The notes: generated by a model from the sequence alone, not told the origin. A DNA stretch of 64,000 bases from Pelagibacteraceae bacterium AG-426-G02 (GCA_003213155.1 QCNQ01000003.1:31856-95855), one strand, 5' to 3'. Shown: positions 19,938-30,195, counted from the first letter of the stretch. A program made the numbers and translations.

Positions 19938-20694
19938 TTATTATGGATTTAAAGCTATTTACTTCCATGAAATGGATAGATTTAGACGAACTTTAGGTCA
20001 ATCTCTTTTATCACCAGTAATCTCAACATCGTTATATTTTATTGTTTTTGGTTCTGTGATTGGTGGTTACGTTCAAAAAATTGATGGTATCAGTTATGGA
20101 TCGTTTATAGTTCCAGGATTGCTGATGTTAACTCTATTAACTCAATCAATAAGTAATACTTCTTTTGGAATATTTTTTCCAAAATTTAATGGGACTATTT
20201 ATGAGATTTTAGCTGCACCTATATCCGCTTATGAAATTGTATTGGCATTTGTAAGTGCTGGAGCAACTAAAACACTGATTGTTGGTTTTGTAATTTTTTT
20301 GACAGCACAATTTTTTGCTGATGTACAAGTTCAATATCCATTGCTAATGATTTTTTTATTAGTTCTCGTTTCTTTTACATTTGCATTATTTGGATTTTTA
20401 GTTGGTTTAGTTAGCAAGGACTTTGAACAGATGTCAATAATCCCATCTTTTGTGATAACACCAATGGTATTTTTAGGTGGAAGTCTTTATTCATTAGATA
20501 TGTTACCTGAATTTTGGCAAGTGGTTACTTATTTTAATCCAGTTGTTTACCTAATTAGTAGCCTTAGATACTCTTTCTATGGCATATCAGATTTTAATAT
20601 TTGGATAAGTGTGGGTTTAATGGTGTTATTTTTGTCAGTTTGCGTGATTATTGTCTCTATATTACTTAAAAAGGGTTACAGCATTAAATCTTAA
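19927..20694 (+). CDS. ABC-2 type transporter permease
   Basis: Six-TM ABC-2 pattern; overlaps ATPase gene. Confidence 0.92.
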   Translation: MKINYYGFKAIYFHEMDRFRRTLGQSLLSPVISTSLYFIVFGSVIGGYVQKIDGISYGSFIVPGLLMLTLLTQSISNTSFGIFFPKFNGTIYEILAAPISAYEIVLAFVSAGATKTLIVGFVIFLTAQFFADVQVQYPLLMIFLLVLVSFTFALFGFLVGLVSKDFEQMSIIPSFVITPMVFLGGSLYSLDMLPEFWQVVTYFNPVVYLISSLRYSFYGISDFNIWISVGLMVLFLSVCVIIVSILLKKGYSIKS

Positions 20695-20701
20695 AAGAAA
20701 T

Positions 20702-21382
20702 TTATTTAAAAATTTTTTTGAGTTTTTTGAGGTTATCTAAATTGTCAACAGTGTACCATTTTTTTGGCATTACATCAGAAACATATAATTGTCTGATTTT
20801 AATTAGTTTTTTCCAGAGAATATTAAAGTCATCAGTTGGTTTTATTTTATCGTTTATCTTTTTTGGATTTAATATTTGAATACCGGTGCAGTAAATATCA
20901 GATTTTTGTGTTCTTGAGAGTTTTTTAACAATATTTTTTTTTTTAAAAATAAAATCTCCCGCTAATCCTTTAATTGGTTTTGTTGGAATTAACATGCACA
21001 AGGGCTGCCCTTTTTTATAATAATCTCTCTCAATTTTTTTAAAATCAATGTTAGTGACGTTGTCGCAAGTTAAGACGTAAATTGGAGAGTTAAATGATTT
21101 AAATATAGAGTTGAATATCCACCAAGAATTACCTTTTTTGTCTGTATTTATTATTGATGAAACTTTTTCCTCTATTAAATGTTTAGCTAAAATAGGCCCT
21201 TTGTAACCAACTGAAATATGAACAAAACTTATATATTTTTTCAGTCTTTTGATACCTCTTGCAATCAATGAGGTTTGTTTAAATTTAACTAAACCTTTAG
21301 GTATTTTTTTGGTAAGTGGCATTAATCTGGTTCCACGTCCAGCCGCCATTATAAAAGCATGATTTATTTTTCTATAAGTCAT
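20702..21382 (-). CDS. NTP-transferase family sugar nucleotidyltransferase
   Basis: HAFIMAAGRGTRLMPLTKKIPKGLVKF signature. Confidence 0.88.
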   Translation of the reverse strand: MTYRKINHAFIMAAGRGTRLMPLTKKIPKGLVKFKQTSLIARGIKRLKKYISFVHISVGYKGPILAKHLIEEKVSSIINTDKKGNSWWIFNSIFKSFNSPIYVLTCDNVTNIDFKKIERDYYKKGQPLCMLIPTKPIKGLAGDFIFKKKNIVKKLSRTQKSDIYCTGIQILNPKKINDKIKPTDDFNILWKKLIKIRQLYVSDVMPKKWYTVDNLDNLKKLKKIFK

Positions 21383-22325
21383 TAGATTTCAGACCAAACT
21401 TGATAATTTTTTCAATTTCAGACTGCGCTAATCTCTTTGCATTTTCAGAAGATACTATTTCTTTAAGTGGTTTTTTTAAAAGATTATTAAAATCGATTAC
21501 AAAATATTTTCTATTTTTAATTTTCATCTCTTTGGCATATTTTAACTCGTCCTCACCAATTAGATATTCATCTTGTCTATCACCTTTTCTAGATTGAATT
21601 ATTTTATATCTACCGCCAAATCTTTTTGTCCAGACTTTTAAGAAATCTATCATTTTTGCAGATTTCATTTCGGCTGAAAGAATTTTTCCATTTAATTTAT
21701 TTTTAAGTTTTAGAGCCTGATCAATTAAACTTACAGCTTCATTGACTGAGAAAAAAAATCGTCTCATATAAGGACCAGTAGTAAGAATAGTCTTATTTTT
21801 TTTATACATTTGCTTCCAAATTGGTAGAACAGATCCAGTAGACCATGTTACATTACCATACCTCACACAAATAAATTTAGTTTTACTATAAGATTTTATT
21901 GATGAAAAAAGTCTTTCCATACAAGATTTACTTAAACCATAAATATTTTTGATTGGTGGTGATGCTTTGTCGGTTGAAACACCTATAACTGTCGGAACTT
22001 TTTTGTTTATACAGGCTCGAACAATATTAGTAGATCCAAGTATATTTATATCAATACATTCAAATGGAAATTTTTCTGATAAGTCGACAAATTTTGTAGC
22101 TGCAGCATGAATTACGATATCGGGTTTAGTGTAATTTAAACAATCATGTACAGACTCAATATTTGAAACATCTAAAGGTACTACTTCACAATTCGTTAGA
22201 TTCTTTACCAAGAAATTTTGTTTATTATTACGAGCGCCAAGAAAAACTTTATATTTTTTCTTATAAAAATTAGCTAAATTTCTTCCTAGATAACCTGTAC
22301 CACCCGTTATTAGAATTTTTTTCAT
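21372..22325 (-). CDS. NAD-dependent epimerase/dehydratase (polysaccharide biosynthesis, SDR)
   Basis: KKILITGGTGYLGRNLANFY, IVIHAAATKFVDLSEKFPFECIDINILGSTNIVRAC, STDKASPPIKNIYGLSK. Confidence 0.9.
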   Translation of the reverse strand: MKKILITGGTGYLGRNLANFYKKKYKVFLGARNNKQNFLVKNLTNCEVVPLDVSNIESVHDCLNYTKPDIVIHAAATKFVDLSEKFPFECIDINILGSTNIVRACINKKVPTVIGVSTDKASPPIKNIYGLSKSCMERLFSSIKSYSKTKFICVRYGNVTWSTGSVLPIWKQMYKKNKTILTTGPYMRRFFFSVNEAVSLIDQALKLKNKLNGKILSAEMKSAKMIDFLKVWTKRFGGRYKIIQSRKGDRQDEYLIGEDELKYAKEMKIKNRKYFVIDFNNLLKKPLKEIVSSENAKRLAQSEIEKIIKFGLKSNDL

Positions 22326-22366
22326 TATTAAATGTTATAAATATGTTTATAATTTTAAAATAAATA

Positions 22367-23287
22367 ATGTCTATATCTATTCATATACCTTTTTACAATC
22401 CAAATCCTGAAAAAAAAGAAGGTTATAGAAATTTAAGACGTTTTGATTATCTTGAAGAAAATGTAATCAATCTAAAAACACTTTCAATTAAAAATGATAT
22501 TTTTATTCACACGCATAATGATTTTTTGGATGATAAAAATATAAATGCTAAAATTATCAAACATCAAATAAGTGATAGTGACCTAAACAAAGGGTATTTA
22601 ACATGGAAGTGTAGATCATTAATGGAAGAACAAAAAAATGACTATGAATACTTTACTTACTTAGAACACGACATTAAGTTCTCAGAAGTTAATTTACAAT
22701 ATTGGCTGAAATATCAAGATTTATTAGCAAATAAAGGGTTTCATTTAGGTTTTTTCATATATGAAATGAATAACAAAACTAACCAAAAGCATAGTATTCA
22801 CATTTCAAAAAAATTAGACAAATTTTTTGAAATTGAGGGTCAAAATTTCATCGTTAATGACTTAGAAAATTATTGTTGTTTCTGGATCTATACAAAAAAA
22901 CAATTTGAAACTTTTTTAAAATCCAAATGGTGGTCATTTGAAAAAAGAGCACATAACTTTAGACATAATTATGGTATTACAGAGAGATCATCAATTGGTT
23001 TCCACGCTCTTAGTATGAATTATTTCAAAGCAACTTTAATTCCTGAAAAAAATAATCAACCACATTCAGATTCTTTTATTGAACACATGACGAATAATTA
23101 TTATGAAAAATTTCCTGATTTAGACAAAAAAGATTACTTTGACATTAGAGGTGCCTGTAAGTTTCAAATTAATGAAATCATAATTGATAAAGAAAATAGA
23201 AAGAAAATGTCTGATAATTTCATTTTAAATAAATTAATTAAAAATCTTTTTTGGAAATTAAGATTTATCACTAGAAAATTTAACTGA
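22367..23287 (+). CDS. Hypothetical protein; possible glycan-related
   Basis: 306-aa ORF with YFTYLEHDIKFSEVN motif next to nucleotidyltransferase/epimerase genes; family not recognised. Confidence 0.6.
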   Translation: MSISIHIPFYNPNPEKKEGYRNLRRFDYLEENVINLKTLSIKNDIFIHTHNDFLDDKNINAKIIKHQISDSDLNKGYLTWKCRSLMEEQKNDYEYFTYLEHDIKFSEVNLQYWLKYQDLLANKGFHLGFFIYEMNNKTNQKHSIHISKKLDKFFEIEGQNFIVNDLENYCCFWIYTKKQFETFLKSKWWSFEKRAHNFRHNYGITERSSIGFHALSMNYFKATLIPEKNNQPHSDSFIEHMTNNYYEKFPDLDKKDYFDIRGACKFQINEIIIDKENRKKMSDNFILNKLIKNLFWKLRFITRKFN

Positions 23288-23307
23288 CCCATTTCTGGGC
23301 CAGTTAA
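23280..23307. terminator. Hairpin between convergent genes
   Basis: ttaactg-a-ccca-tttc-tggg-c-cagttaa. Confidence 0.6.
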
Positions 23308-23337
23308 TATACTAATATAATAAGAGGAGTTGTTTTA

Positions 23338-24612
23338 TTAGAATTGTTCAGACTCAGTTGAGCCATCCATTGCTGTGGTTGAGCTCTTTCCACTACTTAT
23401 TGTATTAGAAACAGCATCAAAATAAGATGTACCTACTTCTCTTTGGTGTTTTACACTTGTGTAACCATCTTTTTCACGAGCAAATTCTTGTTGTTGAATC
23501 TTAGAGTAAGCAGCCATACCTTCTTTTTTGTATTTTTCTGCTAATTCAAAAATTGCAATATTTTGTGTATGAAAACCAGCTAGTGTTATAAATTGAAATT
23601 TATAGCCCATTTTACTTATTTCTTTTTGAAATGAGGCAATTTCTTCGTCTGATAAATGCTTCTTCCAATTAAATGACGGAGAACAATTGTACGCTAAAAG
23701 CTTTCCAGGAAATTTTTCATGAATTGCATCTGCAAATTTTTTAGCCTCTTCAAGATTTGGTGTAGCTGTTTCACACCAAATTAAATCTGAATATGGTGCG
23801 TATGCTAATCCTCTTGAAATTGCTTGTTCAATTCCTGATTTTACATAATAAAATCCCTCTGGAGATCTTTCACCTGTTAGAAAAGGTTTATCATTTTCGT
23901 CAAAATCATTAGTGATTAGTTTTGCAGCATTTGCATCTGTTCTAGCCAAAATTATTAATTGCACATCAGCAATATCAGCTGCCAATCTTGCAGCTTTTAA
24001 ATTTTTAATCATAGTCCCTGTTGGTACAAGTACTTTGCCACCCATATGACCACATTTTTTTTCACTCGCTAATTGATCTTCAAAATGAACACCTGCTGCA
24101 CCAGCTTTAATAAACTTTTTTGTAAGTTCAAAAACATTTAATGGACCTCCAAAACCTGCTTCACCATCAGCAATGATTGGAAGCATATAATCAATTCTTT
24201 TCTCTTTTTTCATATCACCATCTTTTAGTTCCATATGTTGAATTTGGTCTGCTCTTAGCAAAGCGTTATTCATAGATTCAACAAGTTTTGGAGCACTATC
24301 ATATGGATATAATGATTGATCTGGGTACATTTCGCCAGCACTATTAGCATCTGCAGCCACTTGCCAACCACTTAGATAAATTGATTTTAGACCAGCTTTT
24401 GCATGTTGAACTGCTTGATTTCCAGATAAAGATCCTAAAGTACTAATATAATTTTCTGTATTAAGAAGCTTCCAAAGTTTAACTGATTGTTGTTTACATA
24501 GGGAATATTCTATTTTAATTGAGCCTCTTAATCTTTCAACTTCATCGGGGGTATAATCTCTTTTAATGCCTGCAAATCTTTTTAGTTCGTATGAGATGTT
24601 TTCTGCACTCAT
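23338..24612 (-). CDS. aceA: Isocitrate lyase
   Basis: [67 protein letters not shown]. Confidence 0.97.
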   Translation of the reverse strand: MSAENISYELKRFAGIKRDYTPDEVERLRGSIKIEYSLCKQQSVKLWKLLNTENYISTLGSLSGNQAVQHAKAGLKSIYLSGWQVAADANSAGEMYPDQSLYPYDSAPKLVESMNNALLRADQIQHMELKDGDMKKEKRIDYMLPIIADGEAGFGGPLNVFELTKKFIKAGAAGVHFEDQLASEKKCGHMGGKVLVPTGTMIKNLKAARLAADIADVQLIILARTDANAAKLITNDFDENDKPFLTGERSPEGFYYVKSGIEQAISRGLAYAPYSDLIWCETATPNLEEAKKFADAIHEKFPGKLLAYNCSPSFNWKKHLSDEEIASFQKEISKMGYKFQFITLAGFHTQNIAIFELAEKYKKEGMAAYSKIQQQEFAREKDGYTSVKHQREVGTSYFDAVSNTISSGKSSTTAMDGSTESEQF

Positions 24613-24664
24613 AATTGGTAGTTACCTCAGAAGTTAAAATTAAAATGAAAAAGTAAAATTTGAT

Positions 24665-24826
24665 TTAGTTAGAGTCGTTAAGAGTCTCAACTAAATCTTT
24701 CATTCCACTTGAACCCCAATCACAATGATCATCTCTCATGTAAATACCTCTACTATTATGTCTAGCAAGGTCCTCATTTTTTATGATTTGAGCCTCATTT
24801 TCTGTGTTTTTTTGTTTATCAGTCAT
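24665..24826 (-). CDS. Small ORF (53 aa) upstream of aceA
   Basis: MTDKQKNTENEAQIIKNEDLARHNSRGIYMRDDHCDWGSSGMKDLVETLNDSN; start chosen at internal ATG, leaving operator repeats untranslated. Confidence 0.65.
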   Translation of the reverse strand: MTDKQKNTENEAQIIKNEDLARHNSRGIYMRDDHCDWGSSGMKDLVETLNDSN

Positions 24827-24837
24827 GTAAATCTTAT

Positions 24838-24931
24838 AATTTACAAAATTTACAAAATCCACAAAAAAGAATAAAAAGCTTGTAAATAAAGGAAAATAAT
24901 TGTAAATATAAATTTACAAAATTTACAAATA
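24838..24931. promoter_or_regulatory. Putative RamB-type operator: tandem and inverted TTTACAAA boxes between divergent aceA and regulator genes
   Basis: tttacaaaatttacaaaatccacaaaa (9-bp period), cttgtaaat, attgtaaatataaatttacaaaatttacaaat. Confidence 0.75.
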
Positions 24932-24937
24932 GAAAAT

Positions 24938-26368
24938 ATGAGTCAAAATGATTTAAAAATAGGACCAAAAATCAAGGCTTTTAGACGTCAACTTGGTCTT
25001 CAAGCTAATAAACTCGCGCAAGAAATAAATATTTCACCTAGTTATTTAAATTTAATCGAGGGAGGAAAAAGAAAAATTGATGGGGATCTACTTTTAAAAA
25101 TTTGCGAAAAGTTAAATATCGAACTTTCTCAATTAACATCAAAAGATGACGTAAATTTAGAAAATACATTATCAGAAATTTTAGATGATAAATTATTTGA
25201 GGATCTTGATATTTTGGGACCAGAAGTTAAAGATCTTGTGGGGACTAATCCAAAAATTGGAAAAGCAATTGTAAGATTAGGAGATATTTTAAAAAAAAAA
25301 GATCATGAATTAGTAAACAAGATTGAAAAAATTTCTGGAAAAATTGTTGATAATAGAAAGAACTCATTTCCAGGTGAAGTTATTTCTGACTTTCTTCAAG
25401 AAAATAAAAACTATTTTCCAAAATTAGAGGATTTTGCCAATAAAGTTTTTGAGAAGGTTCAAAAAAATAATCGTACAAGATATGTTGCTCTTTGTGATCA
25501 TTTAAAATCTGAATATGATATTATTGTCAAAGATGTTATTCCAGAGGAAAATAAACCTTTTTCTAAAATTTATAACAAAAGTAAAAAAGAGCTTCTGTTG
25601 AGTGATTATAGTTCTCTTGAAACAAAAAAACTTCATGCAGCTGCACAAATTGCACAAGAGGGTGCAATTAAAGAAATTGAGGATTATTTAATTAAATTTA
25701 CTTTTCCATCAGAAGAGTCTAAAAAATTAACTAAAATTGCTTTGCTTAATTATTGTGGTGCTGCAATATTAATGCCTTACAAACTTTTTCACTCAGAGTG
25801 TAAAAAACTTAAATACGATCTTGAATTATTACAAAATACTTTTGCAACATCCTTTGAACAAGTAGCTCATAGAGTAACCTGTTTGCAAGATCCAAAACTA
25901 CCTGGAATTCCATTTCATTTTTTAAGGGTAGATATGGCTGGAAATATTTCTAAAAGATTTTCTTTGTCTGGAATTGAAATTCCAAGATATGGAGGTGCGT
26001 GTCCAAGATGGAATGTTTATTCTGCATTTACAAGACCTGGAGTTATTCAAAGCGCTGTAAGTAAAATGACCAATGGAGAAAAATATGTTTGTATTGCAAG
26101 AACTGTTGAAAAAGGGATTGGAAGATTTGGAAGAGCAAAAAGTATTTTGTCTATCGGGTTAGGTTGCGAAGCTAAATATGCTAAAGATTTTGTATATACT
26201 GAAAATGTTAATTTGAGTGAAAAGTCATCAGAAATTCCAATAGGTGTGTCATGTAGAACCTGCGATAGATTAGATTGTTCTCAAAGAGCTTTTCCTCCTT
26301 TACACAAAAAATTTGATGTTGACATAAATCTGAGAGGCGTTTCAGTTTATGTAGGTGATAAAAATTAA
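24938..26368 (+). CDS. XRE-family regulator with DUF2083/ImmA-type domains (RamB-like)
   Basis: HTH KIKAFRRQLGLQANKLAQEINISPSYLNLIEGGKRKI; C-term VSCRTCDRLDCSQRAFPPL. Confidence 0.92.
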   Translation: MSQNDLKIGPKIKAFRRQLGLQANKLAQEINISPSYLNLIEGGKRKIDGDLLLKICEKLNIELSQLTSKDDVNLENTLSEILDDKLFEDLDILGPEVKDLVGTNPKIGKAIVRLGDILKKKDHELVNKIEKISGKIVDNRKNSFPGEVISDFLQENKNYFPKLEDFANKVFEKVQKNNRTRYVALCDHLKSEYDIIVKDVIPEENKPFSKIYNKSKKELLLSDYSSLETKKLHAAAQIAQEGAIKEIEDYLIKFTFPSEESKKLTKIALLNYCGAAILMPYKLFHSECKKLKYDLELLQNTFATSFEQVAHRVTCLQDPKLPGIPFHFLRVDMAGNISKRFSLSGIEIPRYGGACPRWNVYSAFTRPGVIQSAVSKMTNGEKYVCIARTVEKGIGRFGRAKSILSIGLGCEAKYAKDFVYTENVNLSEKSSEIPIGVSCRTCDRLDCSQRAFPPLHKKFDVDINLRGVSVYVGDKN

Positions 26369-26372
26369 AGAT

Positions 26373-26537
26373 ATGCTTAAGTTTATAATTCCTGCAGTCA
26401 TATTCTTTTTAATTGTTCTTTTTTGGGAAAAGATTAATGAGAAAATTTACCAAAAATTTAAGGTTAAAATTAATTTAGTTATTTTAACTGCAGCCTTATT
26501 ATTTGTCTTAGCAGTATTGATTTTGTTATACTTTTAG
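26373..26537 (+). CDS. Small two-TM membrane protein
   Basis: MLKFIIPAVIFFLIVLFWEKINEKIYQKFKVKINLVILTAALLFVLAVLILLYF. Confidence 0.6.
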   Translation: MLKFIIPAVIFFLIVLFWEKINEKIYQKFKVKINLVILTAALLFVLAVLILLYF

Positions 26538-26542
26538 TTCTG

Positions 26543-27091
26543 ATGAAAAAAATTTTTATAATTTTTATAATTTTTTTTTCATATTTTAGTAATTCAATTG
26601 CAGATGAAAGAATTAAAAAACTTAATCAATTGTTTGATGATTTAAAAACTCAAAATTACTCAGCTGCTTATAAAATTGAACAAGAAATTTGGCAAATATG
26701 GAGCACACATCCAAATGATGAAAATTTGACAATGTTATTAAATAAAGGATCAAGTTTAGTAAATGAATTAAAGTATAATCAAGCAATAGATATATTTTCT
26801 AAAGCAATAAATTTGGATCCATTATGGGCTGAGGCATGGAATAAACGTGCAACTGTATTCTATTTATCTGGTAATTTTGAAAAGTCGCAAAAAGATATTG
26901 ATAAAGTTTTAGAATTAGAAAAAAGGCATTTCGGCGCTCTTGCTGGACAAGGTCTTGTAAATATTCAATTAAAAAATTATAATAAGGCAATAGAGAGTTA
27001 TGAAAAAGCTAAAGAAATATATCCCACAATGAAATCACCAGATATGATGATAAATCAAATTAAAGAACTGATTAAAAAACAATCCATCTAA
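26543..27091 (+). CDS. TPR-repeat periplasmic protein
   Basis: Signal peptide; AIDIFSKAINLDPLWAEAWNKRATVFYLSGNFEKSQKDIDKVLELE. Confidence 0.8.
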   Translation: MKKIFIIFIIFFSYFSNSIADERIKKLNQLFDDLKTQNYSAAYKIEQEIWQIWSTHPNDENLTMLLNKGSSLVNELKYNQAIDIFSKAINLDPLWAEAWNKRATVFYLSGNFEKSQKDIDKVLELEKRHFGALAGQGLVNIQLKNYNKAIESYEKAKEIYPTMKSPDMMINQIKELIKKQSI

Positions 27092-27092
27092 G

Positions 27093-28205
27093 ATGATAGA
27101 TTATATATTACCATTTTTAATACTTATCATGATTGTGGTATTCATTCATGAATACGGCCATTATTATTTTGCAAAAAGATATGGTGTTGCAGTAACTGAT
27201 TTTTCAATTGGATTTGGAAAGGAAATATTTGGTTGGAATGATAAATCTGGAACCAGATGGAAAATTTGCTGGATACCTCTTGGTGGATATGTAAAATTCT
27301 TTGGAGATCGAAATGTTTTTTCACAAGCTGATCAAGAAAAATTAATAGAAAGATATAACGAAGAAGACAGGAAAAAATTATTTGTTTTAAAACCACTTTA
27401 TCAAAGAGCTTTGATTGTATTTGGTGGACCACTAGCAAACTTCTTACTCGCATTATTAATTTTCTTTTCTATTTATACTTTTGCAGGAAAAGATTTTACT
27501 CCTGCAATGATCAATGAGGTACAAAAAGATAGCCCTGCAATGATCGGTGGTTTGAAACAAAATGATATTATTTTAGAGATAGATGGAAATGAAGTTAAAA
27601 GCATTATGGATGTTTCTAAATTTATAACGTTATCAACAGATGACTTTATTAATTTTAAAGTTAAACGTTCATACGACGAAATATTATTAAAAGTAAAACC
27701 TAAAATGGTTTTAAGTGAAGATAACCTTGGAAATAAGATTAACAAAAGGATTGTTGGAATTAAATTAAGTGCTTACAACAACGAGATAAATCATGTAAAA
27801 TTAGGACCCGCACAAGCTATATACCACGCAGCAAACGAGGTATATTTCGTGAGTATATCCTCACTTAAATATATCGGTGCGATGATTTTTGGAAAAGCTG
27901 ATACTTCACAACTTGGTGGACCAATTAGAATTGCTAAAATTTCAGGTCAAGTAGCAGAGTTTGGTTTGTTAGCATTTATTAGCATGATGGCTTACATTTC
28001 TATAAGTTTAGGGTTAATTAATTTATTTCCAATACCAATGTTGGATGGAGGTCATTTAATGTTTTATGCTTTCGAAAAAGTGTTAGGACGTCCTTTATCA
28101 CAAAAAACGCAAGAAGGTTTTTTTCGAATCGGGATGTTTTTGCTCTTAACTTTGATGATATTCACAACATTTAATGATCTTAAAGATCTTGGCTTATTTA
28201 GTTAA
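27093..28205 (+). CDS. rseP: RseP/M50 site-2 protease with PDZ domain
   Basis: VFIHEYGHYYFAKRYGV (HExxH), GGPLANFLLALLIF, NLFPIPMLDGGHLMFYAFE. Confidence 0.95.
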   Translation: MIDYILPFLILIMIVVFIHEYGHYYFAKRYGVAVTDFSIGFGKEIFGWNDKSGTRWKICWIPLGGYVKFFGDRNVFSQADQEKLIERYNEEDRKKLFVLKPLYQRALIVFGGPLANFLLALLIFFSIYTFAGKDFTPAMINEVQKDSPAMIGGLKQNDIILEIDGNEVKSIMDVSKFITLSTDDFINFKVKRSYDEILLKVKPKMVLSEDNLGNKINKRIVGIKLSAYNNEINHVKLGPAQAIYHAANEVYFVSISSLKYIGAMIFGKADTSQLGGPIRIAKISGQVAEFGLLAFISMMAYISISLGLINLFPIPMLDGGHLMFYAFEKVLGRPLSQKTQEGFFRIGMFLLLTLMIFTTFNDLKDLGLFS

Positions 28206-28357
28206 TATATTTAAAGCCTTCTAATAACCCTTTAAAATAGAGGTTTTTTCACTACACCAGATATTGTGTATAACTTTGAGCCAGATACTAAAAAAAGGCT
28301 TGATTTATCAATACTTTTGATAAAGATAGTAAATAACCTAATAAAACCGGAGCTAAA

Positions 28358-28633
28358 ATGAACAAAAAACAACTAGTTGTCAAATTATCAGGTGCTTTAA
28401 ACCTAAGTAAAGCTGATGCTGAGAGAACTTTTGACACGATTACCAACACTATTTTAGATGCACTAAAAGCTGATGATTCAGTTAAAATTGCAGGATTTGG
28501 TACATATAAAGTGGCTAAGAGAAAAGCGAGAGTTGGAAGAAACCCTAGAACTGGTGAGCAAATTCAAATTGCTGCATCGCAAAAGGTTAAATTCTTACCT
28601 GCCAAAGCTTTAAAAGAAGTATTCAATAAATAG
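28358..28633 (+). CDS. hupB: HU-family DNA-binding protein
   Basis: MNKKQLVVKLSGALNLSKADAERTFDTI...RKARVGRNPRTGEQIQIAASQKVKF. Confidence 0.95.
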   Translation: MNKKQLVVKLSGALNLSKADAERTFDTITNTILDALKADDSVKIAGFGTYKVAKRKARVGRNPRTGEQIQIAASQKVKFLPAKALKEVFNK

Positions 28634-28641
28634 TTAATTTT

Positions 28642-28673
28642 ACAGCCTTAACGTCAAAAAGCGTTAAGGCTGT
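28642..28673 (+). terminator. Terminator downstream of HU gene
   Basis: acagccttaacg-tcaaaaag-cgttaaggctgt, 12-bp perfect stem. Confidence 0.85.
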
Positions 28674-28768
28674 TTCTATATGCAAAATCTGCATACCCAA
28701 TTTTCATAATCAGCGTTAGTTTTTAGGAATTATTAAAATACAAGCTCTCTCTATAACAGGGAGGTCTT

Positions 28769-30070
28769 ATGACTAAATTAATAAAAAAAATAAGTGCGCC
28801 ACTTATTAGTTTAATTTTTTTATTGAACATGAGTAGTGCAGGTATGGCAGATACAACAGTTTCTGCTGAAGTAGGTTTTATTTTTAATACCTTATTATTT
28901 TTGATTTGTGGATTTCTAGTAATGTTCATGGCATGTGGTTTTGCTATGCTAGAGTCTGGAATGGTTACATCAAAAAGTGTATCCGTTATTTGTGCAAAAA
29001 ATATAGGGTTATTCTCAATTGCAGGTATAATGTTCTGGCTTGTAGGTTATAATTTAGCCTATGGTATCAGTCCAGGTGGATATATTGGAAAATTTATTCC
29101 ATGGGCAGATGGCAGTAAAATAGATACAGGTTATTCCGATGGTTCAGATTGGTATTTCCAAATGGTATTCTGTGCAACTACTGTTTCAATCGTATCAGGC
29201 ACAATGGCTGAAAGAATTAAATTATGGCCATTCTTTACATTTGCTGCGGTTCTATCAGGAATTATTTATCCAATCGTAATGGGTTGGCAGTGGGGTGGAG
29301 GCTGGTTAGCAGAGTTAGGATTTTCTGATTTTGCTGGTTCAACTTTAGTACACTCAACTGGTGGTGCAGCTGCTTTAGCTGGTGCAATGATAATTGGTCC
29401 AAGATTAGGAAGATTTACTAAATCTGGGGCTCCAGCGCCACTTAAACCGTTTGCAGCATCATCAATACCATTAGTAACAATTGGGGTATTTATTTTATGG
29501 CTAGGTTGGTTTGGATTTAATGGTGGTTCACAATTAGCATTGGGAACGGCTACAGATGCGATAGCTGTATCAAAAATATTTATTAACACATTCCTTGCTG
29601 GTGCGGGTGGTGTTATGGGTGCAGCAGTTATAACAAGATTGCATTTTGGTAAAACTGACGTAGTTCAAATGTTAAATGGATGTATCGGTGGTTTGGTTGC
29701 TGTAACTGCAGAACCATTATTACCATCACCATTTGCTGCAATTTTAATTGGTGCTGTTGGTGGATTAATCGTAGTGTATGGTACTAAACTATTATTTTCT
29801 CTAAAAATTGATGATGTAGTTGGTGCTATTCCTGCCCACTTATTTGCTGGAATTTGGGGTACGTTAATTGTACCTGCAACAAATTCTGGTGCAAATTTTA
29901 GTACCCAGTTGATCGGAGTATTATCAGTAAACATTTTTGTGTTTATTGTAGCTTACATAGTGTTTAGCGCTATCAAAGCAACAATTGGCCTAAGGTTAAG
30001 TAAAGAAGGTGAAACCAAAGGTACTGATGTCACTGAAACTGGCGTGATTGCATATGCAATACGTGACTAA
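28769..30070 (+). CDS. amtB: Ammonium transporter
   Basis: GFAMLESGMVTSKS, VSGTMAERIKLWPF, DFAGSTLVHSTGGAAALAGA. Confidence 0.97.
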   Translation: MTKLIKKISAPLISLIFLLNMSSAGMADTTVSAEVGFIFNTLLFLICGFLVMFMACGFAMLESGMVTSKSVSVICAKNIGLFSIAGIMFWLVGYNLAYGISPGGYIGKFIPWADGSKIDTGYSDGSDWYFQMVFCATTVSIVSGTMAERIKLWPFFTFAAVLSGIIYPIVMGWQWGGGWLAELGFSDFAGSTLVHSTGGAAALAGAMIIGPRLGRFTKSGAPAPLKPFAASSIPLVTIGVFILWLGWFGFNGGSQLALGTATDAIAVSKIFINTFLAGAGGVMGAAVITRLHFGKTDVVQMLNGCIGGLVAVTAEPLLPSPFAAILIGAVGGLIVVYGTKLLFSLKIDDVVGAIPAHLFAGIWGTLIVPATNSGANFSTQLIGVLSVNIFVFIVAYIVFSAIKATIGLRLSKEGETKGTDVTETGVIAYAIRD

Positions 30071-30082
30071 TTGTTAACAATA

Positions 30083-30195
30083 AGGGACTCTTCGCTCTCT
30101 GTGTATCTCCGCGATTACTCATCGAAGGGTCCCTAAAACTCTCTCTTAAAGTTAGTTAAACGAAAAAAAAGCCCCTCCCTCAAGGGGCTTTTTTT
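30083..30195 (+). ncRNA. Candidate structured 3' RNA downstream of amtB, ending in an intrinsic terminator
   Basis: 12-bp stem agggactcttcg(30083-30094)/cgaagggtccct(30123-30134) with one G-U pair, then a terminator hairpin at 30163-30195. Confidence 0.4.
30163..30195. terminator. Intrinsic, probably bidirectional terminator
   Basis: aaaaaaaagcccct-ccctca-aggggcttttttt between convergent amtB and 30217..31203. Confidence 0.9.

Noticed and set aside
24838-24931. Repeat array considered as a CRISPR
   Set aside because: Units are 9 bp with no unique spacers; better explained as operator boxes
28304-28324. tttatcaa/ttgataaa inverted repeat upstream of the HU gene
   Set aside because: 8-bp AT-only palindrome is plausible by chance in this composition; no further support
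29266-29934. - strand ORFs of 107 and 89 aa within amtB
   Set aside because: Antisense to highly conserved transporter sequence; codon-mirror artefacts
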